Shown piece after piece: positions 7,452-16,745 of a DNA stretch of 64,000 nucleotides. Both the position numbers and the translations under genes were made by a program. Origin of the DNA: UBA964 sp031382085 (GTDB taxonomy: Bacteria > Pseudomonadota > Gammaproteobacteria > Steroidobacterales > Steroidobacteraceae). The notes below the pieces were generated by a model. It did no database searches and was not told where the DNA came from. It saw only the letters and a list, made by a program, of their open reading frames with translations. Each line of letters starts with the position of its first letter. The first letter of the stretch is position 1. The stretch lies in the NCBI GenBank assembly GCA_031382085.1, contig JANMYM010000014.1, forward strand, positions 41,620 through 105,619, written 5' to 3'.

Positions 7452-10220
7452 CTAGCCGGTGTTGCGCAGACCCGCGGCAACGCCGTTGATCGAGATATGA
7501 ATGCCGAGTTGCACGCGGTCATCGGCGACCGCGGCAGGCGGATGCGCGCGGAACCGTCGCAGCAGCTCGACCTGCAGATGATTGATCGGATCGATATACG
7601 GAAAGCGATGCTCAATGGATCGGGCCAGCGCCGGGTTCGAAGCCAGGCGCTGTGATTCGCCGGTGAGCAGATTGAGCGCCTCCTGGGTCCGGTGCCACTC
7701 GGCGGTAATGGTCGCGAATATGCGTTTTCCGAGCGCGCGATCCTCAACCAGGTCGACATAGCGGCGCGCGATCGCAAGATCGCTTTTCGCCAGCACCATG
7801 TCCACGTTCGACAGCAGCGTGTGGAAAAACGGCCATTCCCGGTACATACGCTGCAGGAGTTTGAGCTGGCGTGCCCTGACTTTAGCCGTGGTACCTAACA
7901 CGGCCACAATCGCGGAGCCGAAACCGTACCAGCCCGGCAGACCAACGCGGCACTGGCCCCAGGAAAAACTCCAGGGAATGGCGCGCAGATCCGCAATGGC
8001 CCGGCCGGCCTTGCGGGAGGCCGGCCGCGAGCCGATATTCAATTCGGCAATCTCGCGAATCGGCGTCGCTGCGTAGAAATAGTCAGTGAACCCAGGCGTT
8101 TCGTACACCAGCTGGCGGTAGGCGGCAAAACTCGCGCGCGACAGCGCCTCGGCGGTCGCGACGAACAACGGCGGCGCGACCTGCGTCGTGGCTAACAAAG
8201 ATGCCTCGAGCGTGGCCGCCACCAGTGTCTCGAGATTGCGGCGCCCGATTTCCGGATTGGAATATTTCGAGGCGATGACCTCGCCCTGCTCGGTCAGGCG
8301 CAGCTGGCCGCGGACCGTGCCGGGTGGTTGCGCCAGGATCGCTTCGTAGCTCGGCCCGCCGCCGCGCCCCACAGTGCCGCCGCGGCCGTGAAACAGGCGC
8401 ACCGTGATGCCACGGGCATCGCCGCGCGCATCGAACAGGTTCACCAGATCGACTTCGGCGCGGTACAACTCCCAGTTGCTGGTGAGGAATCCGCCGTCCT
8501 TGTTGCTGTCGCTGTAGCCGAGCATGATGTCCTGTACGCCGCCGCTGCGCTTCAGCAACGCCCGCACACCGCGCAGCTGGTAATAATCACGCATGATCCC
8601 GGCGGCATTTCGCAAATCGGCGATCGTTTCAAACAGCGGCACGACGATCAGCGCGGCGCGTCCGGCGCCCTTCAGGCCGCCGGTCAGCAGACCGCATTCT
8701 TTCTGCAGCAGCAGCACCTCTAACAAATCCGAGACACTCTCGGTATGCGAGATAATGTAGTGACGGATCGCCGCGAGTCCCAAACGGCTGAGCCAGCTTT
8801 GTGCGGCTTCAAACACCGCCAGCTCCGACTGTGCGAGCGTACTGTAAGCCACGCCGCGAACACGCAGCGGCCGCACATCATCGAGTAGTTGCAGCAGCAG
8901 TTGACAGCGCGCGGCCTCCGGGAGCTGCGCGTAGGCGGCCTCCAGCCTTGCCCGCTGCAGCAGTTCGCCGACCACGGCCGCGTGCACATCGCTGTTCTGG
9001 CGCAGATCGAGCGTTGCCAGATGAAAACCAAACACCTGGACCGCGCGCAACAAGGGTTGCAGTCGCAGCAGGCACAAACCCTCGCCATGATGCTGGCGCA
9101 GAGACGTCTCGACGATGCGCAGATCCGCCAGGAATTTGTCCGCGCTTGCATACGCAGGCAGCACCGTCACCGCCCGATGCAGTGACACCGCGCCGGTCAG
9201 CTCCTGCAGCGTCGCGGCCAGTCGCGAGTAGATGCCGATCAGCGCGCGCCGATACGGTTCGTCGGCGCGATGCTCGTTAGTATCGGCCGAGCGGTCTGCC
9301 AACGCCTGCAATGCCGGCGTCACCGGCACTAACGACGTAGACATCGATAACTCGGCACCCAGCGCATTGACTTCATCGAGGTAGTGACGTAGAGCCGTCT
9401 CGGCCTGGCGCGACAGGGCCCGATTCAACGTGAGCGCGGTGACGTTAGGATTGCCGTCCCGGTCGCCCCCGATCCAGTGGCCGATGCGCAGGAAAGGCGC
9501 CACCTCGCGACCGTCCAACCCCTGCTCGATATCGGCATACAGCCGCGGTACCTGGCTGAAAAAAGTGGCTTGATAATAGGACAAGGCATTTTCAATCTCA
9601 TCAAATACGCTGAGGCTCGCGGTGCGCAGCATGCGCGTTTGCCACAGTTGCGTGATGCGCGCGCGCAAGGCAAGTTCGTTGTCCAGGCGTTCGCGCTGAG
9701 TGCGCAGTTGATCGCGGACGCCGATCAAGTCGGCAATGCGGCGCTCGGCATCGAGGATGCTCTTGCGCTGTACTTCGGTTGGGTGAGCCGTCAGCACCGG
9801 CGAGAGGTACGCGTTTTTCAGCAGTTTGGCGCTGACCTCGGTGCTGACACCGGCGTGCTGCAGGCGCTTGAAGGCGTGCGCCAGTGAACCGGATTGCGTG
9901 TGGCCGAGCTGTTCATGGTGGAGGCGGCGCCGGATGTAGTGACGGTCCTCCGCGATATTCGCGCGATGCGAAAAATAGCTGAAGGCGCGGATGACGCTGA
10001 CCGTTTGCTCGTTGCTGAGGTTACGCAGCAGATGATCGAGCGTGCGGCCCGCCGTGGTCTTGCGCTTGAGGCGATATTCAACCGACAGAATCCGGATGCG
10101 CTCGATCAGCGCGAACGCCGCGCCGCCGTCCTGCTCGCGTATCACATCGCCCAGGATCCGGCCTAACAACCGGATATCTTCCACCAATGGGCGGTTCTTG
10201 GCGGCGGCGACCCGGGTCAC
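7452..10220 (-). CDS. ppc: Phosphoenolpyruvate carboxylase
   Basis: A 922-residue cytoplasmic enzyme that converts phosphoenolpyruvate and bicarbonate to oxaloacetate, replenishing the TCA cycle. The active-site His motif LTAHPTEVQRKS, the GHWIGGDRDGNPNVT segment, HGRGGTVGRGGGP (catalytic loop) and the nearly invariant C-terminal NTG are all intact. Length is slightly above the usual 880 residues. It starts with GTG at 10220, whose bases overlap the TGA of the SMP-30 gene (GTGA), so translation is coupled to that gene. An upstream LytTR regulator completes the chain, an unusual context for a housekeeping gene. Confidence 0.96.
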   Translation of the reverse strand: MTRVAAAKNRPLVEDIRLLGRILGDVIREQDGGAAFALIERIRILSVEYRLKRKTTAGRTLDHLLRNLSNEQTVSVIRAFSYFSHRANIAEDRHYIRRRLHHEQLGHTQSGSLAHAFKRLQHAGVSTEVSAKLLKNAYLSPVLTAHPTEVQRKSILDAERRIADLIGVRDQLRTQRERLDNELALRARITQLWQTRMLRTASLSVFDEIENALSYYQATFFSQVPRLYADIEQGLDGREVAPFLRIGHWIGGDRDGNPNVTALTLNRALSRQAETALRHYLDEVNALGAELSMSTSLVPVTPALQALADRSADTNEHRADEPYRRALIGIYSRLAATLQELTGAVSLHRAVTVLPAYASADKFLADLRIVETSLRQHHGEGLCLLRLQPLLRAVQVFGFHLATLDLRQNSDVHAAVVGELLQRARLEAAYAQLPEAARCQLLLQLLDDVRPLRVRGVAYSTLAQSELAVFEAAQSWLSRLGLAAIRHYIISHTESVSDLLEVLLLQKECGLLTGGLKGAGRAALIVVPLFETIADLRNAAGIMRDYYQLRGVRALLKRSGGVQDIMLGYSDSNKDGGFLTSNWELYRAEVDLVNLFDARGDARGITVRLFHGRGGTVGRGGGPSYEAILAQPPGTVRGQLRLTEQGEVIASKYSNPEIGRRNLETLVAATLEASLLATTQVAPPLFVATAEALSRASFAAYRQLVYETPGFTDYFYAATPIREIAELNIGSRPASRKAGRAIADLRAIPWSFSWGQCRVGLPGWYGFGSAIVAVLGTTAKVRARQLKLLQRMYREWPFFHTLLSNVDMVLAKSDLAIARRYVDLVEDRALGKRIFATITAEWHRTQEALNLLTGESQRLASNPALARSIEHRFPYIDPINHLQVELLRRFRAHPPAAVADDRVQLGIHISINGVAAGLRNTG

Positions 10221-11137
10221 TGCACGTTCTCGATCTTCACCACGCTGCCCAAGGCCTGCGGATCATCGGGGTTCTTTACCACGGTGACATACAGGTTGCG
10301 CTCATCGGGGCCGAAAGCCACGTTGGTCGTGCCCTCGCCCGCCGCGATCGGAAATACATGCAGCAACTTGCCCTCAGGGGAGATCTTCAGGATCTTGCTG
10401 CCCGACCATTGGGCGACAAAGATGTTGCCCTTGCGGTCAATCTTAAGGCTGTCCGGCCCGAGCCACCAGGATGCGACCTTGTTAGGCGTTAGCACGTTGA
10501 GCATCGCGAAATTTGACCTGGCAGCCAGCGAGCCATCGGCGTTGATGGTGAACTTGAGGATGCAATTGCCGACGGTTTCGGCGACGTACAGCGTCTTCTG
10601 GTCCGGAGACACCCCGATACCGTTCGCGTAGTTGAGATCGTTCGCCACCTCGCGCCATTTCTGGCTGCCGGGCGCGCGATAGAGAATCTTGCCGGCAACG
10701 ATAGTCGGCAGGCTCTGGTAAGGACCGAACAGCGTTGCGTAGGCGCCGCCATTGGCGGTGACCACGATATCGTTGATGCCGCCCGCGAACTTGACACCCT
10801 TGTCGTCCGCGTCCCAGCGACGTAGTTGTTTGCCGCTCATGTCGAGTTCGAGGATCGCGCCATGATCATCCGTGCAGGCGAGCAGAAAAGTTTGTTGCTT
10901 CGTCAGCGCAAGTCCGTTGTGACCGCAACCTGCCAGCTTGTTGAGTACCGTGATCGACTTGCCGTCCCATCTCGACAGCGTGCCCGAGATCCATCCCACC
11001 CAGTAAAGCGTGCCGTCAACATACAGCGGCCCCTCAGGCCCCAGGACGCCGGTGACCAGCGTCACTTCGCCGGCCGTGGCGGCCGCGGCTGCGCACGACG
11101 CGAGCGCGAGGGCGCAGCCGATTTTGAGCTTCTTCAT
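10217..11137 (-). CDS. Secreted SMP-30/gluconolactonase/LRE-like beta-propeller protein
   Basis: A 306-residue protein with a clear signal peptide (MKKLKIGCALALASCAAAAATAG) and a propeller typical of SMP-30/strictosidine-synthase-like proteins: repeated blade motifs such as GPEGPLYVDGTLYWV, YANGIGVSPDQKTLYVAET and DRKGNIFVAQW. Family members are metal-dependent lactonases or carry no known activity; the export signal argues for a periplasmic role. AAGGGA lies within the end of the preceding LytTR gene, one base of which separates the two frames. Its TGA overlaps the GTG start of ppc. The substrate is unknown, and a non-catalytic NHL-like role is equally possible. Confidence 0.82.
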   Translation of the reverse strand: MKKLKIGCALALASCAAAAATAGEVTLVTGVLGPEGPLYVDGTLYWVGWISGTLSRWDGKSITVLNKLAGCGHNGLALTKQQTFLLACTDDHGAILELDMSGKQLRRWDADDKGVKFAGGINDIVVTANGGAYATLFGPYQSLPTIVAGKILYRAPGSQKWREVANDLNYANGIGVSPDQKTLYVAETVGNCILKFTINADGSLAARSNFAMLNVLTPNKVASWWLGPDSLKIDRKGNIFVAQWSGSKILKISPEGKLLHVFPIAAGEGTTNVAFGPDERNLYVTVVKNPDDPQALGSVVKIENVQ

Positions 11138-11138
11138 G

Positions 11139-12143
11139 TTAGATCCCTTGATGTATCTTGGTTTCCGGCGCAGCCATCAGTCCGGCGTGCCTGACGAGCG
11201 CCAGATACGAGGATCCGACCGGCACCTCCAGCGCATTGCGCATGGTCAGTGATATCTTGCGATCGTGCGCAGTGACGCCAGTCACCGCCTGGCGAGCGAC
11301 CCAATACGAGCGGTGTACCTGCAAACCATTCCAGTCCTGCAGATCGTGTACCGCGTCGCCAAACCGGTAATAAACCAGTTCGCTGCCCTGGTCGCTGTGC
11401 ACCTTAAGGTAGTGCTCCTCGGCTTCAATGGCGATTAGCGTGTCTGGCGTCGGACGGGACATTTTGCTCAGACGCAGAAAAACGGTCGGCACTGAAGGAT
11501 TGACCGGAGCATCGGACGTGACCACCCGCATCGGCTCAGCACCCGCAGCGCCGCGCGTATTTCGCGACCTTGCAATACCTAACGATTGAAATCGCAAGCC
11601 ATTGAGATAGGTGTCGAGAAACAGATTCGTCACCAGCCACAGCAGGATTCCGCCTGACCCGCTTGCGAGCAACTGCAAAAAAACGCCGGACTGAAAAATG
11701 CGACCAAAGTCTTCGGCTTCGGAGACACGCGCACTGGCGGGCATGTAGTCCACGAATAGGATGCTGTAAACGTGCAGGTACAAAGGTGAAAACACGGTCG
11801 CCAACACCGCACCGAGCAGCAACAACATGAACGGCCGCAAGTGCCAGGGCCGAACAATCCGGCCGGCCGCCCGGGTCATGGCCTCACAAACCCACCAGAA
11901 CAGCAGCCAATTTCCCGACCACAGCAGAATTGAAACCGTGCGCGGGAAGTAGCGGCCTAGTCCAGCCTGCAGCCACCCCTGATTGAATCCGACGACCAGC
12001 GGGACGAGGGCGAAAAAAACGATTGCGAGCGTCCAAGGCAAGCCCGCGATCGTGGGCCGCGATGCTCGCGGCTCGAAAACAGGCCCGTTCGCATGCATGC
12101 GGCTATGGTGACGTCGTGCCAGGAACGCGTCAATAGCGCCCAA
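11139..12143 (-). CDS. Membrane-anchored LytTR-family transcription regulator
   Basis: A 334-residue protein (319 from the alternative start). Residues about 30-190 hold four hydrophobic segments (LPWTLAIVFFALVPLVVGF, SILLWSGNWLLFWWV, PFMLLLLGAVLATVF, LLASGSGGILLWLV). The C-terminal 110 residues are a LytTR DNA-binding domain: IAIEAEEHYLKVHSDQG, RFGDAVHDL and GLQVHRSYWVA are characteristic. The protein thus links an embedded sensor to DNA binding without a receiver domain. The first in-frame start is TTG at 12143; ATG at 12098 (residue 16) is a good alternative and neither has a clear ribosome site. It is divergent from the TonB-receptor operon at 12305 and sits upstream of SMP-30 and ppc, so it may control either or both. 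Confidence 0.85.
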   Translation of the reverse strand: MGAIDAFLARRHHSRMHANGPVFEPRASRPTIAGLPWTLAIVFFALVPLVVGFNQGWLQAGLGRYFPRTVSILLWSGNWLLFWWVCEAMTRAAGRIVRPWHLRPFMLLLLGAVLATVFSPLYLHVYSILFVDYMPASARVSEAEDFGRIFQSGVFLQLLASGSGGILLWLVTNLFLDTYLNGLRFQSLGIARSRNTRGAAGAEPMRVVTSDAPVNPSVPTVFLRLSKMSRPTPDTLIAIEAEEHYLKVHSDQGSELVYYRFGDAVHDLQDWNGLQVHRSYWVARQAVTGVTAHDRKISLTMRNALEVPVGSSYLALVRHAGLMAAPETKIHQGI

Positions 12144-12304
12144 GCCAGGCGTTTTCGCGCAGCATGAGCACGTTTAAAGTCGAAATTCCGTGTTTATTGC
12201 TGGTCTCATGAATGCCGAACACAACTGATGAAATCGCGATTGCGCGGCGCGCAGGCGATGGCACAGTCCAACCCGATCTGCAGAATGCACACACGGAGCA
12301 GCCC

Positions 12305-14674
12305 ATGAACACGCCAATTCAGCCACAGAACAGTCGAGTAACTTTTCCATCGTGGCAGTCGAGGGGGCTTTGCCTGGTGACGGCGCTGCTGGTGTCTGTG
12401 GGACCCATTGCCAGCGCCGCCGAGCCTGGCGCGCTCGAAGAAATCGTCGTTACGGCCCGGAAAATCTCTGAGCCCCTGCAGGAGGTACCCCTGACCATCA
12501 CGGCGTTTTCCGCCAAGCAGCTGGAAGAGCGTGGCGTGCGCAGTGTCAAAGACCTGGCAACGCAAACGCCCGGCCTGATGTTTACCAGCTCGACGGATCG
12601 GTCTGCCGGTGCGTTTCAGATTCGGGGCATGAGCCAGATCTCAGGTACGGGTGACACCAGCCGCGACATCGCGTCGGTTTTCATCGACGGCGTCTATTAC
12701 GCGGGCGCAGCGCCCGGGCTGACGTTCTCTGATCTAGAGCGCGTTGAAGTCGTCAAGGGCCCGCAGAGCGCATTTTTCGGCCGCGCAACTTTCGGCGGGG
12801 CGATTAATTTTGTGACTGCCACGCCCGGCAATACAGTGCAAGGCAATTTCACCGGTCGTTTTGGCCAGAACGACGATCGGGCGCTGGGCTTCAGTGCCGA
12901 AGGGCCTCTGGTGGCCGACAAACTGGCCGTGCGGCTTACCGGCAATTACTCCGACTACGGCGGCCAATACATCAATGCGCAGGGCGGCGGGCATCTGGGC
13001 GCGCAGCGTGAGAATTTCGGGGCGTTGTCGCTGGCGTTCACACCGACCGAAAACCTGCACAGTCGCCTGCGCGTCTCCTATACCAAGCAGACTGATGGCG
13101 CGCCCGCGGTCCAACTGCTCAACCGTGTGCCGCAGCACAATTGCGGCCCGTTCGGCGGAACCAATCGCGGTGGCGTGGCGACACTGTTCTGCGGCGAAGT
13201 CACTTTCAGTGGCCAACCCTCGCTCAATCCCGCGATGCCGTCCGGCGGACGCGGCAAATGGGGATTTGACAACGCGGGCCTGGAGAGAACCTACAAGACC
13301 ACGACATTGAATGTCGACTGGACGTTGCCGGCCAACTACACGTTGTCGCTGCTGTCCGGGTACCAGCAGGAAGACATGGAAGCAGTTGCTGATTTCGAGC
13401 GCGCTCCGCAGGATGTGTGGTGGTCGGATTCCCTCCGGCATCAGAAGGCGACCAGCGTGGAGCTGCGCCTGAGCTCGCCACAAGATGCGCGCCTGCGCTG
13501 GCTCGCAGGCCTCTACAACCTCAAACAGGATTACCTGACCGCCGGCAATTTCATGATCGGCTCGCAGAATATTTTTTCGGTGATCCTCCCGGCGGCTTTC
13601 CCGCCGGGCGCGGTCATTGCGGGCCCCCCAACCAGTCGCGTGCTCAAGAACAAGGCCGCGTTTGGCTCTGTTAGCTACGACGTCAGCGACGCATTGAAGT
13701 TATCGCTCGAAGGCCGCTGGCAAAAAGACACCGTGTCGAATGCGCAGGCCACTGGTGTGCCCCTGGTATTCGATACTACGAAATTCCTGCCACGGTTGAT
13801 CGCCGATTGGCGCATCAACGATCATGTCAAATACTATTTTAACTGGGCGAAAGGCGATCAACCGACGCAAGGCAACGCCCAGGTCGCGCAGTTGTCGGCC
13901 GCAAACCAGACGCGCGCCGCAGGGCTGGGACTGTTCCTGGTCGTGCCTGAAGCGACCGTCACCAATTTCGAACTCGGCACGAAGACCTCATGGCGTGACG
14001 GCCGCGTCATCGCCAACGCTGCTGTCTATTATCTGAAGTGGCAAGGCAAACAGGGCGTCCGTGGTTTCCAGATCGACACTAACAACAATGGCGTAATCGA
14101 CCTGGCAGCATCCGGCGCCAATCAGGAAAATTTCAATGCGCAGGCCTACGTCGCCGGCGACGAGGACATTTACGGACTGGAAGTCGAAACTCGCGCGACC
14201 ATCGCCGATCGTACGCAGGTGGGTTTTGCCTTCGCGACCTCGCACCTCAATATCAAGAAACTGGAAGACGACCTGTATCGGCGCTACTTCGGCACACTGG
14301 ATGCAAGCGGTCAGCAGGAAGGTCTGGTGCCGCGGGTCAGCGGCACGCTGTATGGCAGTTACACCCTGCCGATGACGAATGGCAACTCCTGGTTTGCGCG
14401 CGCTGACCTGACTTACATCGGCAAGCGCTATGACTCCATTCTCAACAAAACATTCACCGCCGCGACCACCAAGGTGAATCTGAAATTCGGCATCGACTTC
14501 AAGAGTCTGAATGTCACGGCCTATGTCGACAATCTTTTCAATGATGACCATGTCGAGTCGGCCGTGTACCAGAGTGATTCCGCGACCGATCCGTTCACCT
14601 TCTTGCCGGGTTCGGATGAAGTCGTGTTGGCGCGCAAGCGACAGTCCGGCATTACTGTGTCCTACCATTTCTGA
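12305..14674 (+). CDS. TonB-dependent receptor
   Basis: A 789-residue outer-membrane receptor from the ATG at 12305, chosen because GGAG precedes it at normal spacing and a signal peptide ending in ASA follows; an upstream ATG at 12212 adds 31 unlikely residues. A TonB-box-like segment (EEIVVTARKISEPLQEVPLT), plug signatures (IRGMSQISGTGDTSRD, VKGPQSAFFGRATFGGAINF) and a C-terminal barrel ending in aromatic Phe (ITVSYHF) are complete. It heads a compact plus-strand unit with a serine hydrolase and a DUF1838 protein. Ligand unknown; the downstream genes suggest uptake coupled to hydrolysis or modification of the ligand. Confidence 0.94.
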   Translation: MNTPIQPQNSRVTFPSWQSRGLCLVTALLVSVGPIASAAEPGALEEIVVTARKISEPLQEVPLTITAFSAKQLEERGVRSVKDLATQTPGLMFTSSTDRSAGAFQIRGMSQISGTGDTSRDIASVFIDGVYYAGAAPGLTFSDLERVEVVKGPQSAFFGRATFGGAINFVTATPGNTVQGNFTGRFGQNDDRALGFSAEGPLVADKLAVRLTGNYSDYGGQYINAQGGGHLGAQRENFGALSLAFTPTENLHSRLRVSYTKQTDGAPAVQLLNRVPQHNCGPFGGTNRGGVATLFCGEVTFSGQPSLNPAMPSGGRGKWGFDNAGLERTYKTTTLNVDWTLPANYTLSLLSGYQQEDMEAVADFERAPQDVWWSDSLRHQKATSVELRLSSPQDARLRWLAGLYNLKQDYLTAGNFMIGSQNIFSVILPAAFPPGAVIAGPPTSRVLKNKAAFGSVSYDVSDALKLSLEGRWQKDTVSNAQATGVPLVFDTTKFLPRLIADWRINDHVKYYFNWAKGDQPTQGNAQVAQLSAANQTRAAGLGLFLVVPEATVTNFELGTKTSWRDGRVIANAAVYYLKWQGKQGVRGFQIDTNNNGVIDLAASGANQENFNAQAYVAGDEDIYGLEVETRATIADRTQVGFAFATSHLNIKKLEDDLYRRYFGTLDASGQQEGLVPRVSGTLYGSYTLPMTNGNSWFARADLTYIGKRYDSILNKTFTAATTKVNLKFGIDFKSLNVTAYVDNLFNDDHVESAVYQSDSATDPFTFLPGSDEVVLARKRQSGITVSYHF

Positions 14675-14682
14675 CGAATGCG

Positions 14683-15867
14683 ATGCGCACACTCAATCTG
14701 CTGGCGCTCGGCCTGGGTGTCGCTGTTGCATTTGGATTGACACTGGTTGCCACGGATATGCCGTTCTGGCAGCGTCTTGTGACGTTGCCGATGAAACACA
14801 TCGTCACCGCAACAGAGTGGTATTCACCCAGGACGACCGTCGCCGGCGCGGCCTCGCCACCTGCGTTCGCGGTGGTGGCCGCTAACGAACAGCCGATTTC
14901 AGCAGCCGCCCTGCAGGCCGCGTTGCGCTACGCGCAAGCACGCCCAACCGTCGCGCTGCTCGTCTATCACGCGGGCCGCATCGAACTCGAGTACTACGGA
15001 GCAGGTTTTTCGCAAACCAGCCGTACCGACTCGCAGTCGATGCACAAGTCAGTACTCGCCCTGGTGGTTGGGATCGCCGTACACAATGGCTTCATTCGTT
15101 CGGTCGAGGATCCGATCGGACGCTATATCCCAGAGTGGGCGGGCGATCCGCGCGGCGCCATCCCAGTACGCAGTCTGCTGCAGATGGCGAGTGGGCTCGA
15201 GCAGGTACGAACGTCGCTGAATCCCTTTTCGCCAGGACTGCAGCTGTTTCTGGCATCCCAGCGCAGGCCCAAGCTCCTGCAGATCCGGTCGATCCGCCGA
15301 CCGGATCAGGAATTCGACTACAACCCAATGAACTCGGAGCTGTTAGGTACGATCCTGGAACACGCGACCGGCCTCCCCTACAGCGATTATTTGTCCGAGC
15401 GCCTGTGGCAGCCGCTGGGCGCCGCGACCGCCTATTTGTGGCCCGATCACGCTGGCGGCTTGGTGCATACCTCCTGTTGCCTGCAGGCGACAGCCCGTGA
15501 CTGGTTGCGGCTCGGTTTGTTAGTCATGAACCGGGGCGCGGTCGGCGAACGGCAACTCATTCCCGCGGCGTGGATGGACGCGATGCTGGCCTCGTCGCCG
15601 CACAATCCCAACTACGGCTATCAGATCTGGCTCGGTCGGCAATTCACACACGAGCGTCGCTATGCCGCGGCCAGCCCCGCGCGCGCGCGGCACAGTGAAC
15701 CGTTCATAGCTAAAGACGTCGTGTACTTCGACGGCGCCGGCGGGCAGCGAGTCTATGTAGTGCGTTCAGCGCAGCTGATCATCATTCACACCGGCGACGC
15801 GACGATCGACTGGGATGACGCGTTTCTTCCTAACACTTTGGTGCGCGGACTGGCGCCACGAACTTGA
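14683..15867 (+). CDS. Serine beta-lactamase-like hydrolase (class C / EstB type)
   Basis: A 394-residue protein with an N-terminal hydrophobic export or anchor segment (LLALGLGVAVAFGLTLVATD). The penicillin-binding-protein fold is shown by the SxxK motif SMHK (near residue 119), the second motif YNPMN (about 212-216) and GYQIW downstream. Family members are esterases, D-peptidases or uncharacterised hydrolases, and true beta-lactamase activity should not be assumed. The gap to the TonB receptor is 8 bases, so the two are almost certainly one transcript. DUF1838 follows 19 bases later. It probably acts in the periplasm on a ligand brought in by the receptor (inference). Confidence 0.88.
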   Translation: MRTLNLLALGLGVAVAFGLTLVATDMPFWQRLVTLPMKHIVTATEWYSPRTTVAGAASPPAFAVVAANEQPISAAALQAALRYAQARPTVALLVYHAGRIELEYYGAGFSQTSRTDSQSMHKSVLALVVGIAVHNGFIRSVEDPIGRYIPEWAGDPRGAIPVRSLLQMASGLEQVRTSLNPFSPGLQLFLASQRRPKLLQIRSIRRPDQEFDYNPMNSELLGTILEHATGLPYSDYLSERLWQPLGAATAYLWPDHAGGLVHTSCCLQATARDWLRLGLLVMNRGAVGERQLIPAAWMDAMLASSPHNPNYGYQIWLGRQFTHERRYAAASPARARHSEPFIAKDVVYFDGAGGQRVYVVRSAQLIIIHTGDATIDWDDAFLPNTLVRGLAPRT

Positions 15868-15886
15868 CACACAGGAGACTGGAATC

Positions 15887-16738
15887 ATGTCGACACAACT
15901 CACACGCCGCGACACTCTGAAACTCATGGCCGCAACCTCGACGGCCGCAACGGCCGGTGTTCAGGCTGGCACGCCGGCGTCCGGTTTCGTGCCGACGAAG
16001 CCGATGGACGTTTACGCCAAGATCCGCTGCAGCCTGCGCGATGAGCTTGTGCCGTTCTGGTATCGCGGCCAGGCCATGGTCGCTTTGCAGGACGACGTCC
16101 CGCGGCCAATTCTCGGCGTCGAGGGATTCAGTTACACGCGTTTTACACGCCAGGAGGATGGTTCCTGGATGACGCGGCTGGTGGAAGTGGGTTACTTCAC
16201 CGACCTCGTGTCCGGCGCGATCGTCGACGAAGCGACCAACCGCGTGAACGGCAAACGGATCAAGCCCAAACATTTCTCCTCGCCGGTGCAGGCCTTCGGC
16301 GTCAACGCGGACGGCAGCGTGACCTCTGACCATAAGCTCACGCCGCCGTCTGAATTTGCGGGCCGCGTCTGGGCGCCCTACCGCCAGGGCACTGAAGTCT
16401 GGATTGACGAGGACATGCTCGCCAAGCTAACAAGCGATGCGCTGCCACCCAGCATGCGCGAGGCGGGTCCGCCGCGCATCCTGACACTGGGATCAATGAC
16501 CTCGTATCGCTCGCACAGCGCGGATGTACAGAACCCGCGTCTTGCAAGTGCGCCCTGCACCTTCCACCTGCAGGAGCTCAGCAGCCTGCCGTCGTGGTTT
16601 GAACTGGGCGACGTGGTCGGCAAGCAGCTGTGGCGCCTCTCCGGCCGCAAGCTGGCGTCGCCGGATGAGATGCCCGCGACGCTGCGCGCGCGTATCGATA
16701 CGGATCATCCGGAGTTTGTAAAAAAGCCAGGTATCTGA
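15887..16738 (+). CDS. DUF1838 family protein with Tat-like signal
   Basis: A 283-residue protein. Start at 15887 is fixed by AGGAGA seven bases upstream; a longer frame to 15815 overlaps the preceding gene. The N-terminus LTRRDTLKLMAATSTAATAGVQA is a Tat-type export signal. The body matches DUF1838: MDVYAKIRCSLRDE, FWYRGQAMVALQDDVPRP, GVEGFSYTRF and VGYFTDLVSGAIVDEATN. The family's biochemical function is not known to me. It is the last gene of the receptor/hydrolase unit and converges with the ABC permease after 7 bases. Confidence 0.82.
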   Translation: MSTQLTRRDTLKLMAATSTAATAGVQAGTPASGFVPTKPMDVYAKIRCSLRDELVPFWYRGQAMVALQDDVPRPILGVEGFSYTRFTRQEDGSWMTRLVEVGYFTDLVSGAIVDEATNRVNGKRIKPKHFSSPVQAFGVNADGSVTSDHKLTPPSEFAGRVWAPYRQGTEVWIDEDMLAKLTSDALPPSMREAGPPRILTLGSMTSYRSHSADVQNPRLASAPCTFHLQELSSLPSWFELGDVVGKQLWRLSGRKLASPDEMPATLRARIDTDHPEFVKKPGI

Positions 16739-16745
16739 GCGCGTG

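Noticed and set aside
12734..13483. 249-residue minus-strand frame
   Set aside because: Antisense to the TonB receptor at 12305-14674; no family features.
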